A DNA stretch of 64,000 bases from the NCBI GenBank assembly GCA_018701215.1, contig JABIWH010000065.1, positions 54,522 to 118,521 of the forward strand. Direction: 5' to 3'. Made by a program: the position numbers and the translations under genes. Position 1 is the first letter of the stretch. The number at the start of each line of letters is the position of its first letter. Source of the DNA: Rhodospirillaceae bacterium (GTDB lineage: Bacteria > Pseudomonadota > Alphaproteobacteria > GCA-2731375). Shown here piece after piece: positions 41,860 through 51,827 of this stretch. The notes beneath the pieces are model-generated. The model made no database searches. It was not told where the DNA came from and saw only the letters and a program-made list of their open reading frames with translations.

Positions 41860-43053
41860 ATGACACGGCAACTTTGGATCATGCTGCTCTGCGGCGTCCT
41901 AATCATGCTAGCAAGCAACGGCTTGCGCCTGACATTTGGGGTCTTTCTGCGCCCAATCTCTATGGATCTGGAGATCGGGCGGCAGATATTCGGCCTCGTG
42001 ATCGCCGGACAAACCCTGCTTTATGGCCTGACCCAACCGGTTGCCGGAATGATCGCCGACCGCTATGGCGCCGTAAAGGTGATCGTCGCGGGGACCTTGT
42101 TTTATGCCCTGGGTCTGTGGTGGACATCGCTCTCCTCCAATGCCTTTGATCTGTATATTTCGATCGGTCTCTTAATTGGCCTGGGTTTGAGCGGGGCAAG
42201 CCAGGTCATCGTGCTTGGCGCTGTCGGCAAGGTGGTGCCAAACGAACGCCGAGGCTTGGTGTTTGGGACAGTAATCGCATCGGGTTCTCTCGGCATGTTC
42301 TTCTTCGTACCCGGTGCGCAGGGTTTGATCGACGTTTTTGGTTGGCGAGAAACCCTTGTGATTTGCGCTATCTTCATCGCACTGATATCCTTCCTGGCGA
42401 TCGGCCTTCGGGTCAATACGACGGGCGGCGGTCAAGGCCCGGCGCAATCATTGCGCGAGGCCATCCGCGAGGCGAGAACACATAGGGGCTATATTCTGCT
42501 GGCAACCGGGTTCTTTGTATGCGGTTTCCATGTCACATTTATCTCCACACATTTTCCAGCCTTTTTAGCGGACAACGGCGTCTCAACCACCGCCGCAGCA
42601 TATGCAATGGGAGTTATCGGGTTGTGCAACATCATCGGTGCCTTTGCTTTTGGTGCCGCCGGCGACCGCTTTCACAAGAAGAACGTCCTAACTCTGATAT
42701 ATCTGCTACGCGCGGTCATCATGACCATTTTGCTGTTGGTGCCCATCAACGACGTCACCGCCATTATATTTGGCGCCTGCATGGGCCTCGTCTGGCTGGC
42801 AACCGTGCCCTTGACCTCGGGCATCGTCGCACAGGTGTTCGGCACACGGCATTTTTCCATGCTGTTTGGCGTAGTTTTCATGAGCCATCAGATCGGCGGT
42901 TTTTCGGGTGCCTGGCTGGGCGGACTGATTTATGACGCGACCGGTTCCTACAATCTGATGTGGGGTGTCTCCGTGGCCCTTGGCCTGACCGCTGCGGCCC
43001 TACACTGGCCGATCAGCGACCGACCTCTAAAACGGCTAGCGGAAGCCGCCTAA
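41860..43053 (+). CDS. MFS transporter (monocarboxylate/oxalate-formate-type)
   Basis: The 397-residue product has about 12 hydrophobic segments in two six-helix halves with a cytoplasmic loop around residues 187-208. The MFS motif DRYGAVKV (about 68-75) follows helix 2, and SGAWLGGLIYDATGSY (about 350-365) is the typical closing loop of the second half, as in YbfB/monocarboxylate-like carriers. It should move small carboxylates across the inner membrane with a proton. It follows the HAD gene by 41 bases and converges with chvG, overlapping it by four bases. Substrate unknown. Confidence 0.88.
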   Translation: MTRQLWIMLLCGVLIMLASNGLRLTFGVFLRPISMDLEIGRQIFGLVIAGQTLLYGLTQPVAGMIADRYGAVKVIVAGTLFYALGLWWTSLSSNAFDLYISIGLLIGLGLSGASQVIVLGAVGKVVPNERRGLVFGTVIASGSLGMFFFVPGAQGLIDVFGWRETLVICAIFIALISFLAIGLRVNTTGGGQGPAQSLREAIREARTHRGYILLATGFFVCGFHVTFISTHFPAFLADNGVSTTAAAYAMGVIGLCNIIGAFAFGAAGDRFHKKNVLTLIYLLRAVIMTILLLVPINDVTAIIFGACMGLVWLATVPLTSGIVAQVFGTRHFSMLFGVVFMSHQIGGFSGAWLGGLIYDATGSYNLMWGVSVALGLTAAALHWPISDRPLKRLAEAA

Positions 43054-44750
43054 GGTAGCGGCAGGCGCACGGTAAAACGGGCCCCTCCATGGGTGCCAAC
43101 CCGGTTTTGTGCCGTGATGGTGCCGCCATGGGCTTCGATAATTTGCCGGCAGATGGATAGGCCCAGGCCGGAATGCTGACCAAAGGTCTCACCAACCGGA
43201 CGTTGGCTGTAGAATCTCTCAAAAATGGCTTCTTCCTGTCCGGGCGGTACGCCGGGTCCATCATCCTCCACCACCAATTGCGCCATTCCCCCCTGACGTT
43301 CCAGAGATAGCCGGATCACGCCCTCAGATGGGGAAAACGACAAAGCATTGCCCACCAAATTATCGACCACCTGGCCTAGACGGCTGGGCAGTCCCTCAAT
43401 CAGGATTGGGCTAGCGGCGTTAACTTGTAGCTCGAACTTCGGACCTGGCGTCGCCGTGGCTGACTGCCGCATGGCGATCAGGGTTTCCAACAAGGCTGCC
43501 AAATCAACGCTCTCCGATTCCTCCCGCGCCAATTCCGCATCGATACGGGAGGCATTCGAAATATCGCTGATCAAACGGTCCATGCGGCGTACGTCCTGTG
43601 CCATAACTGCCATCAGATCGCGCTTTTGGCCTGGATCTTCCGTACGCTCGATGGATTCCAAGGCACTGCGTAGCGAGGTCAGGGGGTTTTTGATTTCATG
43701 CGCCACGTCCGCCGCGAAGACCTCGATGGCATCCAATCGGCCATATAAGGCCTCGGTCATTTCATGCAGGGCGACGCTCAAATCGCCGATTTCATCATGC
43801 CTGCGGCTTAGGTCGGGGATCTGCGCGCGACGGCCCCGCCAGCGCCGAACACGGTCGGCGGCCTTCGCCAAATGGCGCACAGGCCCGGCAATGGTTCCGG
43901 CCAGAAAGAACGACATCAAAACCGTTACTGTCAACGCCAGGGCGGAGGCCTGCAATATGGCCAGGCGGGCGTTACGCACCCCTTCCTCGATATCGGCGCT
44001 GTCGCCGGACAGCAACAGAGCGCCAACCACGCGGCGCAATTGCTGCACCGGCACCGCCACCGACAAGATCAAGGTTTCGTCCTTTAGTGTACGAATGGCG
44101 CCGCCAACTTCACCGCTCAAGGCGACCGTCAATTCCGGATAATCCGATAGACCGCGGCCCAGCCGTTCCTGGTAGGGCGGAAACGCAGGGCCACTTGGGA
44201 GACTGGGCAAAAGCCAGTCATAAATACGATTGAAAAAGTGCATGACATGATCCGACGGGTCAGCGGGCGGCAAATAGCGCAGGTGTACTTGCCGCCCAGC
44301 ACCAACGAGCTGCCTAGAATCCGCCAACATACCGCCCCCGGGTAGATACAGCCGGGCCCTGGTCAAAGTGGGCGCCACCAAGCGGCGGATAATGCGGGCG
44401 GAAACATTGCCGTCGAGGCGGCGGCGGTCCTCTGGCCCGGTCAGGGCGCTTTCACCCAGTGCGCCTGCTATTACTTCGGCCTGGCTTTGCAGCGCCGCGA
44501 TCTTGGCGTCGAGCAGGCCATCGCGGTACTGATCGAGGTAAAATATGCCGCCAACCAGAACGCCAAGGGCCAGCACATTGGGCGCCAGTATGCGCAACGT
44601 CAGTGTCGAAAAGCGCCGGTGGCGACCCGGATCAGGACCGCCGCGGCCCGAGAGCTGCATCTGTATCGAACCGGCGGGGCGGGGCCCGGGTTGGCCAAGC
44701 TGTCTTACCACCGCCCCCCTCCTGTTCTGGTTCCGATTCTTGCGCGGCAT
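43050..44750 (-). CDS. chvG: ChvG-like sensor histidine kinase
   Basis: The 566-residue product has a basic N-terminus, a first membrane helix at about 52-70 (ILAPNVLALGVLVGGIFYL), a large periplasmic sensor region to about 270, a second helix (about 272-293), a HAMP linker, the H-box DVAHEIKNPLTSLRSALESI with His near 351, and N, G1 and G2 boxes (DNLVGNALSFSP, DDGPGVP, GLGLSICRQI). This is the ChvG/ExoS architecture with the stimulus-sensing domain found in alphaproteobacteria. It starts one base after the chvI stop, so the pair is coupled. ChvG-ChvI senses envelope and acid stress in Rhizobiales; a similar role here is inferred. Confidence 0.9.
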   Translation of the reverse strand: MPRKNRNQNRRGAVVRQLGQPGPRPAGSIQMQLSGRGGPDPGRHRRFSTLTLRILAPNVLALGVLVGGIFYLDQYRDGLLDAKIAALQSQAEVIAGALGESALTGPEDRRRLDGNVSARIIRRLVAPTLTRARLYLPGGGMLADSRQLVGAGRQVHLRYLPPADPSDHVMHFFNRIYDWLLPSLPSGPAFPPYQERLGRGLSDYPELTVALSGEVGGAIRTLKDETLILSVAVPVQQLRRVVGALLLSGDSADIEEGVRNARLAILQASALALTVTVLMSFFLAGTIAGPVRHLAKAADRVRRWRGRRAQIPDLSRRHDEIGDLSVALHEMTEALYGRLDAIEVFAADVAHEIKNPLTSLRSALESIERTEDPGQKRDLMAVMAQDVRRMDRLISDISNASRIDAELAREESESVDLAALLETLIAMRQSATATPGPKFELQVNAASPILIEGLPSRLGQVVDNLVGNALSFSPSEGVIRLSLERQGGMAQLVVEDDGPGVPPGQEEAIFERFYSQRPVGETFGQHSGLGLSICRQIIEAHGGTITAQNRVGTHGGARFTVRLPLP

Positions 44751-45446
44751 TTACTCCTGGAAACGATAGCCCAGGCCGTACAGAGTTTCGATGCGGGTAA
44801 AGTCATCGTCGGCTGCCTTGAACTTTCGGCGGAGGCGTTTGATATGCGAATCAATGGTGCGGTCATCAACATAGATATTGTCGCCATATGCCGCATCCAT
44901 CAACTGATCCCGGCTTTTCACATGGCCGGGATGCTTGACCAGGGCCTGCAGGATCAGGAATTCAGTCACCGTCAATTGTACCCCGGCATTGCGCCAGGCG
45001 CACTCATGTCGGGTTGGGTCCAGGCGTAGATCGCCCCGGATCAACAACGCTCCTTCGTCGCTTGTACCGTTCTGCCCCGCCGCTTCGGCCCGGCGCAGGA
45101 CGGCACGAATACGTTCGATCAATAGTCGTTGGGAGAACGGCTTCCGGATATAGTCGTCCGCGCCCATCTTCAGGCCCAGCATTTCGTCGATCTCTTCGTC
45201 CTTGGAAGTCAGGAAAATCACCGGCACGGCAGAAACCCGGCGCAATCGGTTCAACAACTCCATACCGTCCATGCCGGGCATTTTGATGTCCAATACAGCG
45301 AGATCTGGCGCCCTGGTGGTCATGGCCTGCAATGCCGCCTGGCTATCGGAATAGGTCGCGACCTTGAAACCCTCGCCCTCCAACGCGATGGAGACGGAGG
45401 TCAGGATATTTCGGTCGTCATCAACCAAAGTAATAAGCGCGACCAT
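44751..45446 (-). CDS. chvI: ChvI-like OmpR-family response regulator
   Basis: ATG 45446 has AAGGAAG upstream; the product is 231 residues. The receiver begins VALITLVDDDRNILTSVSIALEGEG, with acidic-pocket Asp9-Asp10-Asp11 and phospho-acceptor Asp53 in LDIKMPGMDG, Thr in FLTSKDEE, and Lys in YIRKPFS. The C-terminal OmpR/PhoB winged helix includes LTVTEFLILQALVKHPG and DRTIDSHIKRLRRKFK. It precedes chvG. In many alphaproteobacteria chvI is next to pckA; here pckA is on the opposite strand, about 2.5 kb away, with MATE and HugZ genes between. Confidence 0.92.
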   Translation of the reverse strand: MVALITLVDDDRNILTSVSIALEGEGFKVATYSDSQAALQAMTTRAPDLAVLDIKMPGMDGMELLNRLRRVSAVPVIFLTSKDEEIDEMLGLKMGADDYIRKPFSQRLLIERIRAVLRRAEAAGQNGTSDEGALLIRGDLRLDPTRHECAWRNAGVQLTVTEFLILQALVKHPGHVKSRDQLMDAAYGDNIYVDDRTIDSHIKRLRRKFKAADDDFTRIETLYGLGYRFQE

Positions 45447-45545
45447 GCTGTCTTCCTTTTTTCCTGGTCGTAATGTAAGCAATTTCCATATTAGTGCCAG
45501 GGCTGGCCGTCATTGCGGCCAGAATGTGGCCATATCAAGGCAGGC

Positions 45546-46913
45546 TTAAAGGCGGCGAACGGGTCGTTTGCTAATCAGATGAAACCGGCCAGCCAAAAGC
45601 ACCGCCGCCAGGGTCACGCCGCAAAAAGTGCCCATCATCAGACCAGGCGTACCAATATCTGCCCAAATGGCAAAGCCATAGGCCGCCGGCACCATGACCA
45701 GCAGAAAGGAACATAGATGCAAGGCCGAGGGGATCCAAACATCACCCGCGCCCCGCAGCGCGCCCATCAACACGCCTTGAGCGCCATCCGTGATCAGGGT
45801 GGCCGCCGCAACAAATAGGGTTGGCACGGCGATGGCCAGCAAAACCGGATCGCCGGTGAAGATTTGCACCAATTGGCTGGGAAATAGGGCCATGACAGCG
45901 GCCATGACCGCCATAAAAATAGCAATGGTGAAAAGCCCGCCCCAACCCGACAACATCATTTGCCGTTGATCACCACGGCCTATGGCCAGACCTACATGCA
46001 CCGCCGTCGCCGTGCCGACACCAATAGCTGCCATGAAACAAGATGCCACCAAATTCATAACGATTTGAAAGGCGCCCACCGCCTCCGCGCCCAAAAGACC
46101 TGCAAATAGGGTGAGTGAGGCAAAAGCCGCCGACTCCAACCCTTGGGCGAGACCCAGGGGATAGCCTAGGCGGCGCAGTTTCCTTCCCAGGATCCGGACT
46201 TGATGCAATGGTCCGGCTACATTGTAGATCGCGGCGTCCTTCATAGAGAGAATGTAAAGCACGGCCGCTACGGCTATCAGCCAGCGAACGGCAGTCGTCG
46301 CCCACGCAGCCCCCTCGCCACCCCAGCCAATTTCGCCACCGATCAACAGCCAATTCACGGCCGCGTTTAAGATATTGGCTCCGATCATGATCGCCAAACC
46401 TGGCCCGGGTCGATTCAAGGCTTCGAGGAATAGAATCGACGCAGTAAACAGCAATTGCCCTGGCAAACCATAGGTGAGAACGACAAGGATACCGCCGGCC
46501 CCCTGGGCCAATCCTTCGTCATAGCCAAATAGCTGGTAGAGATAACCGCCGCCCTGGGCCAGAAGCACAAACAGGCCGCCCAGAGCCAGTGCATGAAAGG
46601 CGGATACCCGCCAAATCACGCCGCACTCCAACTGACTTTCCGCGCCAACTGCTTGGGCGCACAGCACTGCGGTGCCTATCAGCATCCCTACGCCGATCAA
46701 CATACAGACCATGAACACCGCCTGCCCCAGACCGTAGTAAGCTAATTCCGTACTGCTGAAGTGACCAACCATCGCTGTATCCACGATGACCAGTACCAGC
46801 ATACCCGTGCGTGCCACAGCGACCGGCATGGCCAACTTGGCTATCACCCGCACGCGAGCAGCGAAATCCGCCGCCAGCCCGTGGCTGGGGTTGATGGTTG
46901 TGTTGGTATTCAT
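45546..46913 (-). CDS. MATE-family efflux transporter (NorM-like)
   Basis: The 455-residue product has 12 membrane segments in two homologous halves. The first half shows the MATE features VDTAMVGHFSS (about 46-56, with the Asp in helix 1 used for cation coupling) and GLGQAV; the second has EAVGAFQIVMN and the PSALHLCSFLLVMVPAAY turn near residue 400. MATE proteins expel cationic compounds using H+ or Na+. The gene is transcribed in the same direction as chvI-chvG but is 99 bases upstream, and its start has only a weak ribosome-binding site. It is divergent from the HugZ-like gene with 89 bases between. Confidence 0.9.
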   Translation of the reverse strand: MNTNTTINPSHGLAADFAARVRVIAKLAMPVAVARTGMLVLVIVDTAMVGHFSSTELAYYGLGQAVFMVCMLIGVGMLIGTAVLCAQAVGAESQLECGVIWRVSAFHALALGGLFVLLAQGGGYLYQLFGYDEGLAQGAGGILVVLTYGLPGQLLFTASILFLEALNRPGPGLAIMIGANILNAAVNWLLIGGEIGWGGEGAAWATTAVRWLIAVAAVLYILSMKDAAIYNVAGPLHQVRILGRKLRRLGYPLGLAQGLESAAFASLTLFAGLLGAEAVGAFQIVMNLVASCFMAAIGVGTATAVHVGLAIGRGDQRQMMLSGWGGLFTIAIFMAVMAAVMALFPSQLVQIFTGDPVLLAIAVPTLFVAAATLITDGAQGVLMGALRGAGDVWIPSALHLCSFLLVMVPAAYGFAIWADIGTPGLMMGTFCGVTLAAVLLAGRFHLISKRPVRRL

Positions 46914-47002
46914 GCCAGCGACGGAGCCGCGGTCCTATTGTCGGCAACTGTTCATCACCGCGCTATACTCGCCTTTTACCGCAATAGCCACGGAACAATG
47001 CG

Positions 47003-47719
47003 ATGACGGATAGCGCAACCAAGGCACGAAATCTGATGCGGGCCCATGACTGGGCCAGTCTGGCCACCAACATGACGGGCGACAACCATCCCTATGCCTC
47101 GTTGGTTCTAGTGGCGGCGGATTATGACGCCTCGCCCATACTGCTAATATCCGGTCTGGCGGAACACGCCCGCAATATTGCGGCGGACGATCGGATATCT
47201 CTGCTGTTCGACGGCACCCGTGGCTTGCCCTCGGCTCTGACGGGGGCACGGGTCAGCGTTCAGGGCCGGGCACAACGCTCTGACGCGGCGCATATTCGGC
47301 TGCGCTTTCTGGCTCGCCATGAAGATGCCGCCGAATATGCCGACTTTGGTGATTTCAACTTTTACCGAATCGCGGTGGAGCGGGGTCATTTGGTGGCAGG
47401 CTTTGGTCAGATCGCATGGATCGGCAGAGATGAATTGCTTCACCCTGCCGCCAAACCTGACGCGATGAGCGCCTGGGAAGCCGATGCGGTCAAGCATATG
47501 AACGAAGACCACTGCGACGCCATCCAGCGCTATGCGCTATACCTGTCGGGCGCGGAAGGCGACGGCTGGGTCATGACGGGCTGCGATCCGGAGGGATGCG
47601 ATCTACGCCAGGCGGGTGAAGTGCTGCGCCTGGACTTCGCCGAAGCCGCGAACGATCCCGATTCGCTGCGGCGGCAATTCGTAGCCCTGGCTAGGTCCGC
47701 AGAGGCTAAAACAATCTGA
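47003..47719 (+). CDS. HugZ-family haem-utilisation-like protein (split-barrel plus DUF2470)
   Basis: The 238-residue product has an N-terminal pyridoxamine-5'-phosphate-oxidase-like split barrel (about 1-140; YASLVLVAADYDASPILLISGLAEHARNI is typical, positions about 30-58) and a C-terminal DUF2470 domain with MNEDHCDAIQRYA (about 163-175), whose His is the haem ligand in HugZ-type proteins. Members bind and may degrade haem to release iron; others bind FMN. There are no haem-uptake genes next to it. It is divergent from the MATE gene and 255 bases upstream of pckA, which are separate units judging by the long gap. Confidence 0.82.
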   Translation: MTDSATKARNLMRAHDWASLATNMTGDNHPYASLVLVAADYDASPILLISGLAEHARNIAADDRISLLFDGTRGLPSALTGARVSVQGRAQRSDAAHIRLRFLARHEDAAEYADFGDFNFYRIAVERGHLVAGFGQIAWIGRDELLHPAAKPDAMSAWEADAVKHMNEDHCDAIQRYALYLSGAEGDGWVMTGCDPEGCDLRQAGEVLRLDFAEAANDPDSLRRQFVALARSAEAKTI

Positions 47720-47974
47720 CCATCGGGATGCCTCGAACTGTTTCTTAGGAGCCAAACTGCGCCATATTGCCGCATCCCACCCTTGGAGATGAATTTTTGC
47801 TGATTCACATTATTGCCTCATAAACCAATGACGCTTATCTTGGCCGAAGGGGCAGTATTAATAACGGCGGGCGCATCGTCGCCATTTCGCAATTGGTTTA
47901 GCAGTTATCGGTTTAACATTAAGGTCTATCGGTCTCACGCCGGTGGACGTTTCGTCGTCTCTCAGGAGAGTACA

Positions 47975-49582
47975 GTGACGCAAATTGGAGCTAACATCAG
48001 CCGCCATGGGCTGAACACGCAGGGCATTAACAATCCCGGCAACGAATATTGGAACTTGGCCACACCGGCATTGTACCAAATGGCCCTGGCCAATGGTGAG
48101 GCGGAGTTAAGCGACGGCGGGGCGTTGGTCTGCCGTACGGGTGTCCATACCGGCCGTTCAGCCAACGATAAATTCATCGTGCGCGAGGCCAGCAACGAGG
48201 CTGATTTCGATTGGGGCTCGGTTAATAAACCAATCGAAGCCGATGAATTCGATGCCATTTTAAAAGCCCATCTGGCGCATTACGAAGGCAAGGACCTGTA
48301 CGTTCAAGATGTTTGGGCCGGCGCCGATAAAGGGCATCGACTAGGCGTCCGCATTATTACCGAACAGGCTTGGCATACGCTGTTTGCCCGCAACATGTTC
48401 ATCCAACCAACGCCTGACGAACTGGCCAATTTCCAGCCTCAGTTCACGATTATGCAAGCACCCAGCCTGGAAGCGCCGTCTGAGACGCCGGGCCTGCGTA
48501 CGGGTACGTACATCCTGGCTTCGTTCGAACGCCGTGTAGTGTTGATTGGTGGAACGTCTTATGCGGGTGAGATCAAAAAATCCGTATTCTCAATTCTAAA
48601 TTACTTGCTGCCGGCGGACGATGTTCTGCCCATGCATTGTTCCGTCAACGTCGGCGCTGATGGTGGATCCGCGATCTTCTTTGGTTTGTCGGGCACAGGC
48701 AAAACGACCCTGTCTGCGGATCCTAACCGGCAGTTGGTTGGTGATGACGAACATGGCTGGGGCGAGAACGGTCTGTTTAATTTCGAAGGCGGCTGCTACG
48801 CCAAGGTGATTAATCTTTCGGCGGAAGCGGAGCCGGAAATTTTTGCCACCACCCGGCGCTTTGGCACGGTGTTGGAAAATGTCGTGATGGATCCCGACAC
48901 CCGTATTCTGGACCTAGACGACGGCAGTCATACGGAAAATACCCGGGCCTCCTACCCTTTGGATTTCATTCCGAATATTGCCGCTTCGGGAACTGCGGGG
49001 CATCCGCGCAACGTGGTGATGTTGACGGCGGATGCCTTTGGCGTGTTACCGCCGCTGTCACGGCTGACACCGGAACAGGCCATGTATCACTTCCTCTCTG
49101 GCTATACAGCGAAGGTCGCGGGCACGGAAAAAGGCATTGGCAGTGAGCCCCAGGCCACTTTTTCCACCTGCTTTGGCGCCCCCTTCATGCCGCGTCACCC
49201 GGCCGTATATGGCAACATGCTGCGCGACCGGATTGCCCAGCACGGCGTCAATTGCTGGCTGGTCAACACAGGTTGGACAGGAGGCATTTATGGCACCGGC
49301 TACCGCATGCCAATCCAGCATACCCGCGCCCTATTGAGCGCGGCATTGGAGGATCAACTGGCCGATGTGCCGTTCCGCCAGGACGAAAATTTTGGCCTGA
49401 TGGTACCTGAATCCTGCCCCGGCGTGCCCAGCGAAATGCTCGATCCACGCAGCACCTGGTCCGATGGCGCAGCCTACGATGCCCAAGCAAAGGATCTGGT
49501 TGCCCGCTTCCGCGACAATTTTGCCCAATACGAAACCCACGTGGACGACAGCGTAAAAGCAGCGGCGCCCAAGGCCGCTTAG
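47975..49582 (+). CDS. pckA: Phosphoenolpyruvate carboxykinase (ATP)
   Basis: I start at GTG 47975, which follows the strong AGGAGAG and gives 535 residues, the normal length for ATP-type enzymes; a longer frame to 47813 has no family similarity. Motifs include GVHTGRSANDKF (about 50-61, Arg and Thr contacting oxaloacetate), the P-loop GLSGTGKTT (about 237-245), the Mg/Mn-site LSADPNRQLVGDDEHGW (about 246-262) and EGGCYAK (about 270-276). It converts oxaloacetate to PEP in gluconeogenesis. The 255 bases upstream contain an AT-rich stretch and should hold a promoter; ChvI control would be in line with other alphaproteobacteria, but no site is proven. Confidence 0.95.
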   Translation: MTQIGANISRHGLNTQGINNPGNEYWNLATPALYQMALANGEAELSDGGALVCRTGVHTGRSANDKFIVREASNEADFDWGSVNKPIEADEFDAILKAHLAHYEGKDLYVQDVWAGADKGHRLGVRIITEQAWHTLFARNMFIQPTPDELANFQPQFTIMQAPSLEAPSETPGLRTGTYILASFERRVVLIGGTSYAGEIKKSVFSILNYLLPADDVLPMHCSVNVGADGGSAIFFGLSGTGKTTLSADPNRQLVGDDEHGWGENGLFNFEGGCYAKVINLSAEAEPEIFATTRRFGTVLENVVMDPDTRILDLDDGSHTENTRASYPLDFIPNIAASGTAGHPRNVVMLTADAFGVLPPLSRLTPEQAMYHFLSGYTAKVAGTEKGIGSEPQATFSTCFGAPFMPRHPAVYGNMLRDRIAQHGVNCWLVNTGWTGGIYGTGYRMPIQHTRALLSAALEDQLADVPFRQDENFGLMVPESCPGVPSEMLDPRSTWSDGAAYDAQAKDLVARFRDNFAQYETHVDDSVKAAAPKAA

Positions 49583-49757
49583 CGGTTTCAACACGGTTAC
49601 CGGTCGGCTAGCGGCTGGGCGGGGGTCAGGTGTGGCCATCTGCCGCATTGGCGGTTCCCGTGCAGTCCCCTAGTTTTCGCCCATTGATTGATGAACACCA
49701 AATCAGTTTGGACTTCATCAACGGGGAACTTTTTGGGGACGTGAACGCGGGGGCGTT

Positions 49758-51251
49758 ATGTACAAAGAAACACTTAGCAAGGATCTGGCCAAGTTCGACC
49801 GGATTGGCGCGGCGACGATAGAACAGGCCAGACCGGTTACGAAGCTCGGTTTGGCCCTGTTGTTTTTGCTGATCGTCTGGATTGGTGCAACGATTGCCAG
49901 CGCTGGTGGGGAACAGCGCATCGTGGTCATCATAGCCGGCATTATCGGCGGCTATATGGCTCTGAATATTGGCGCAAATGACGTTGCCAACAACGTGGGC
50001 GCGGCCGTCGGCTCCCGCGCCTTGACCATGCTGGGGGCGTTGATAATCGCCTCCATATTCGAGGCCATGGGTGCCATTGTCGCGGGCGGCGACGTGGTCA
50101 GCACGATTTCCAAGGGCATTATTGCGCCGGAAGACTTTCCCAGCTCCGACCTTTTCATCTGGAGCATGCTATCCGCGCTGTTGGCGGCGGCATTGTGGGT
50201 CAATATCGCCACCATGCTCAACGCGCCAGTGTCTACCACCCATTCCATCGTTGGCGGCGTCATCGGCGCCGGCATCGCCGCCGTGGGCTTCAGCGTCATC
50301 AATTGGCCCAAGATGGGCATGATTGCAGCTTCGTGGATCATTTCACCGGTCATGGGCGGGGCCATCGCAGCGATATTTCTTGCCTTTATCAAGGCCAACA
50401 TCATCTACCGCGACGACAAAATTGCCGGCGCAAAACGTTGGGTGCCGATCCTGGTCGCCATAATGGCCGGCGTGTTTTCCGCCTATCTGGTCATGAAGGG
50501 CCTGAAACGGGTCTGGCGCCCCGATGGCTGGACCATAACGGCGATCGGCGTCGCGATCTTTGCCTTAACTTATGTGATCGTTAACCCGCTGATCAAACGT
50601 CAGGCGGAGGGTATGGAAAACCGGAATAAATCGGTGCGCGCTCTATTCACCATTCCGCTGATATGTTCTGCCGCACTGTTGTCCTTTGCCCATGGTTCCA
50701 ACGATGTGGCGAATGCAGTTGGCCCTTTGGCGGCCATCGTTGGGGTCGCAGAATCAGGTGAGGTGGCGGCAAAGGTTGAAATACCCCTTTGGGTCATGTT
50801 TATCGGCGCTGCCGGTATATCGGCAGGCCTGCTGCTTTTTGGACCGAAGCTGATTCGTACCGTGGGTCAGCAAATCACCAAAATGAACCCCATGCGGGCC
50901 TATTGCGTGGCGCTCTCGGCCGCCATCACAGTGATCATCGCCTCGACACTGGGCCTACCGGTCAGTTCCACGCACATCGCCGTCGGCGCGGTTTTTGGCG
51001 TCGGCTTTTACCGGGAATGGCAGACTGCACGCCGCACCCACATCAACCATGGTCGCTATGGCGAAGCAGGCAAACCAAAAGCCGCGCGGGACGCGGATGC
51101 CGCCGAATTGTCAGAGCGGGCGCTACGGCGTAAACTGGTCCGGCGCTCGCACCTGACTACCATTGCTGCCGCCTGGGTCATTACGGTCCCCGCCTCTGCC
51201 GTCATTGCCGGCGCCATATTCTGGGTCATACAGACCGTTCGTGGCTTTTAA
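49758..51251 (+). CDS. pit: PiT-family inorganic phosphate transporter
   Basis: The 497-residue product has the two PiT signature repeats GANDVANNVG (about 74-83) and GSNDVANAVGP (about 313-323), about 11 membrane segments, VSTTHSIVGGVIGAG (about 157-171) and VSSTHIAVGAVFGVGF (about 401-416), and an extended cytoplasmic loop in the second half with a basic stretch RRKLVRRSHL. PiT proteins import phosphate or metal-phosphate with H+ or Na+. It follows pckA by 175 bases and is probably separate. Its stop shares TTAA with the stop of the convergent DUF302 gene. A GGGGGCG sequence precedes the ATG. Confidence 0.93.
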   Translation: MYKETLSKDLAKFDRIGAATIEQARPVTKLGLALLFLLIVWIGATIASAGGEQRIVVIIAGIIGGYMALNIGANDVANNVGAAVGSRALTMLGALIIASIFEAMGAIVAGGDVVSTISKGIIAPEDFPSSDLFIWSMLSALLAAALWVNIATMLNAPVSTTHSIVGGVIGAGIAAVGFSVINWPKMGMIAASWIISPVMGGAIAAIFLAFIKANIIYRDDKIAGAKRWVPILVAIMAGVFSAYLVMKGLKRVWRPDGWTITAIGVAIFALTYVIVNPLIKRQAEGMENRNKSVRALFTIPLICSAALLSFAHGSNDVANAVGPLAAIVGVAESGEVAAKVEIPLWVMFIGAAGISAGLLLFGPKLIRTVGQQITKMNPMRAYCVALSAAITVIIASTLGLPVSSTHIAVGAVFGVGFYREWQTARRTHINHGRYGEAGKPKAARDADAAELSERALRRKLVRRSHLTTIAAAWVITVPASAVIAGAIFWVIQTVRGF

Positions 51252-51733
51252 TCTGTGACGGCATCCTTGGCAATCCTGGCAAAGATAACGTCCAGTTCCC
51301 CTGCCATGGCGTCAAGATCGGCGCTGCCATAGGGCTTGAACACGGCCGAAGGGCGGCGGTAGCTGAGCCGCGCGGTGCCATTGACGTTCTGCGTAACATA
51401 AAACCGCAACGGTGCCTCGATCCCAGCCGGGACGCTGGCCCGCAACATGCGTACGGCATAGTCGTTGCGGAAGACGCCATAGACGGCGTTGCCTGGATTT
51501 TCGACCCCTTGCCGCGCGGCACCCATGGAGGCCGAGGCTCGGCTGACCACGCCCATGCGGTGTTTTCGCACTGCTGCATCCAAGTCGTTGAACAGGGTCT
51601 TGAATTTCTTTTGAGATTCGATCACCCGCACGCCATCATAGGGATAGCCCTGGTCCGCCCGCCCGGATAGAGGCAACAGGGCGGCAATAGTAAGCAGCCC
51701 CAAAAGTCGCGCAATATTTCGAAACAAAGGCAT
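51248..51733 (-). CDS. Periplasmic DUF302-family protein
   Basis: ATG 51733 lies behind AGGGGAG; it gives 161 residues with a signal peptide (MPLFRNIARLLGLL, then a hydrophobic core and cleavage near SGRADQG). The mature part shows the DUF302 pattern: NDYAVRMLRASVPAGIEAPLRFYVTQN (split, about 89-115), TARLSYRRPSAVF and a C-terminal amphipathic helix DLDAMAGELDVIFARIA. These domains form a TATA-box-binding-like beta-alpha sandwich found in exported proteins of unknown role. It stands alone, convergent with the PiT gene and followed on the minus-strand side by the dienelactone-hydrolase-like gene 95 bases away. Confidence 0.8.
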   Translation of the reverse strand: MPLFRNIARLLGLLTIAALLPLSGRADQGYPYDGVRVIESQKKFKTLFNDLDAAVRKHRMGVVSRASASMGAARQGVENPGNAVYGVFRNDYAVRMLRASVPAGIEAPLRFYVTQNVNGTARLSYRRPSAVFKPYGSADLDAMAGELDVIFARIAKDAVTD

Positions 51734-51827
51734 GGCCGGCACTCCCCTATCATCAGCGGTTTAGCCAATCATAGGGAATCACCGCTGCCTTGTGGCGGCA
51801 TCTCACCCAGACGTGAAGTGAAGTGTT

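Noticed and set aside
47813..47974. A longer pckA start at 47813
   Set aside because: The 54 added residues have no similarity to PckA, while the GTG at 47975 has a strong ribosome-binding site and gives the normal enzyme length.
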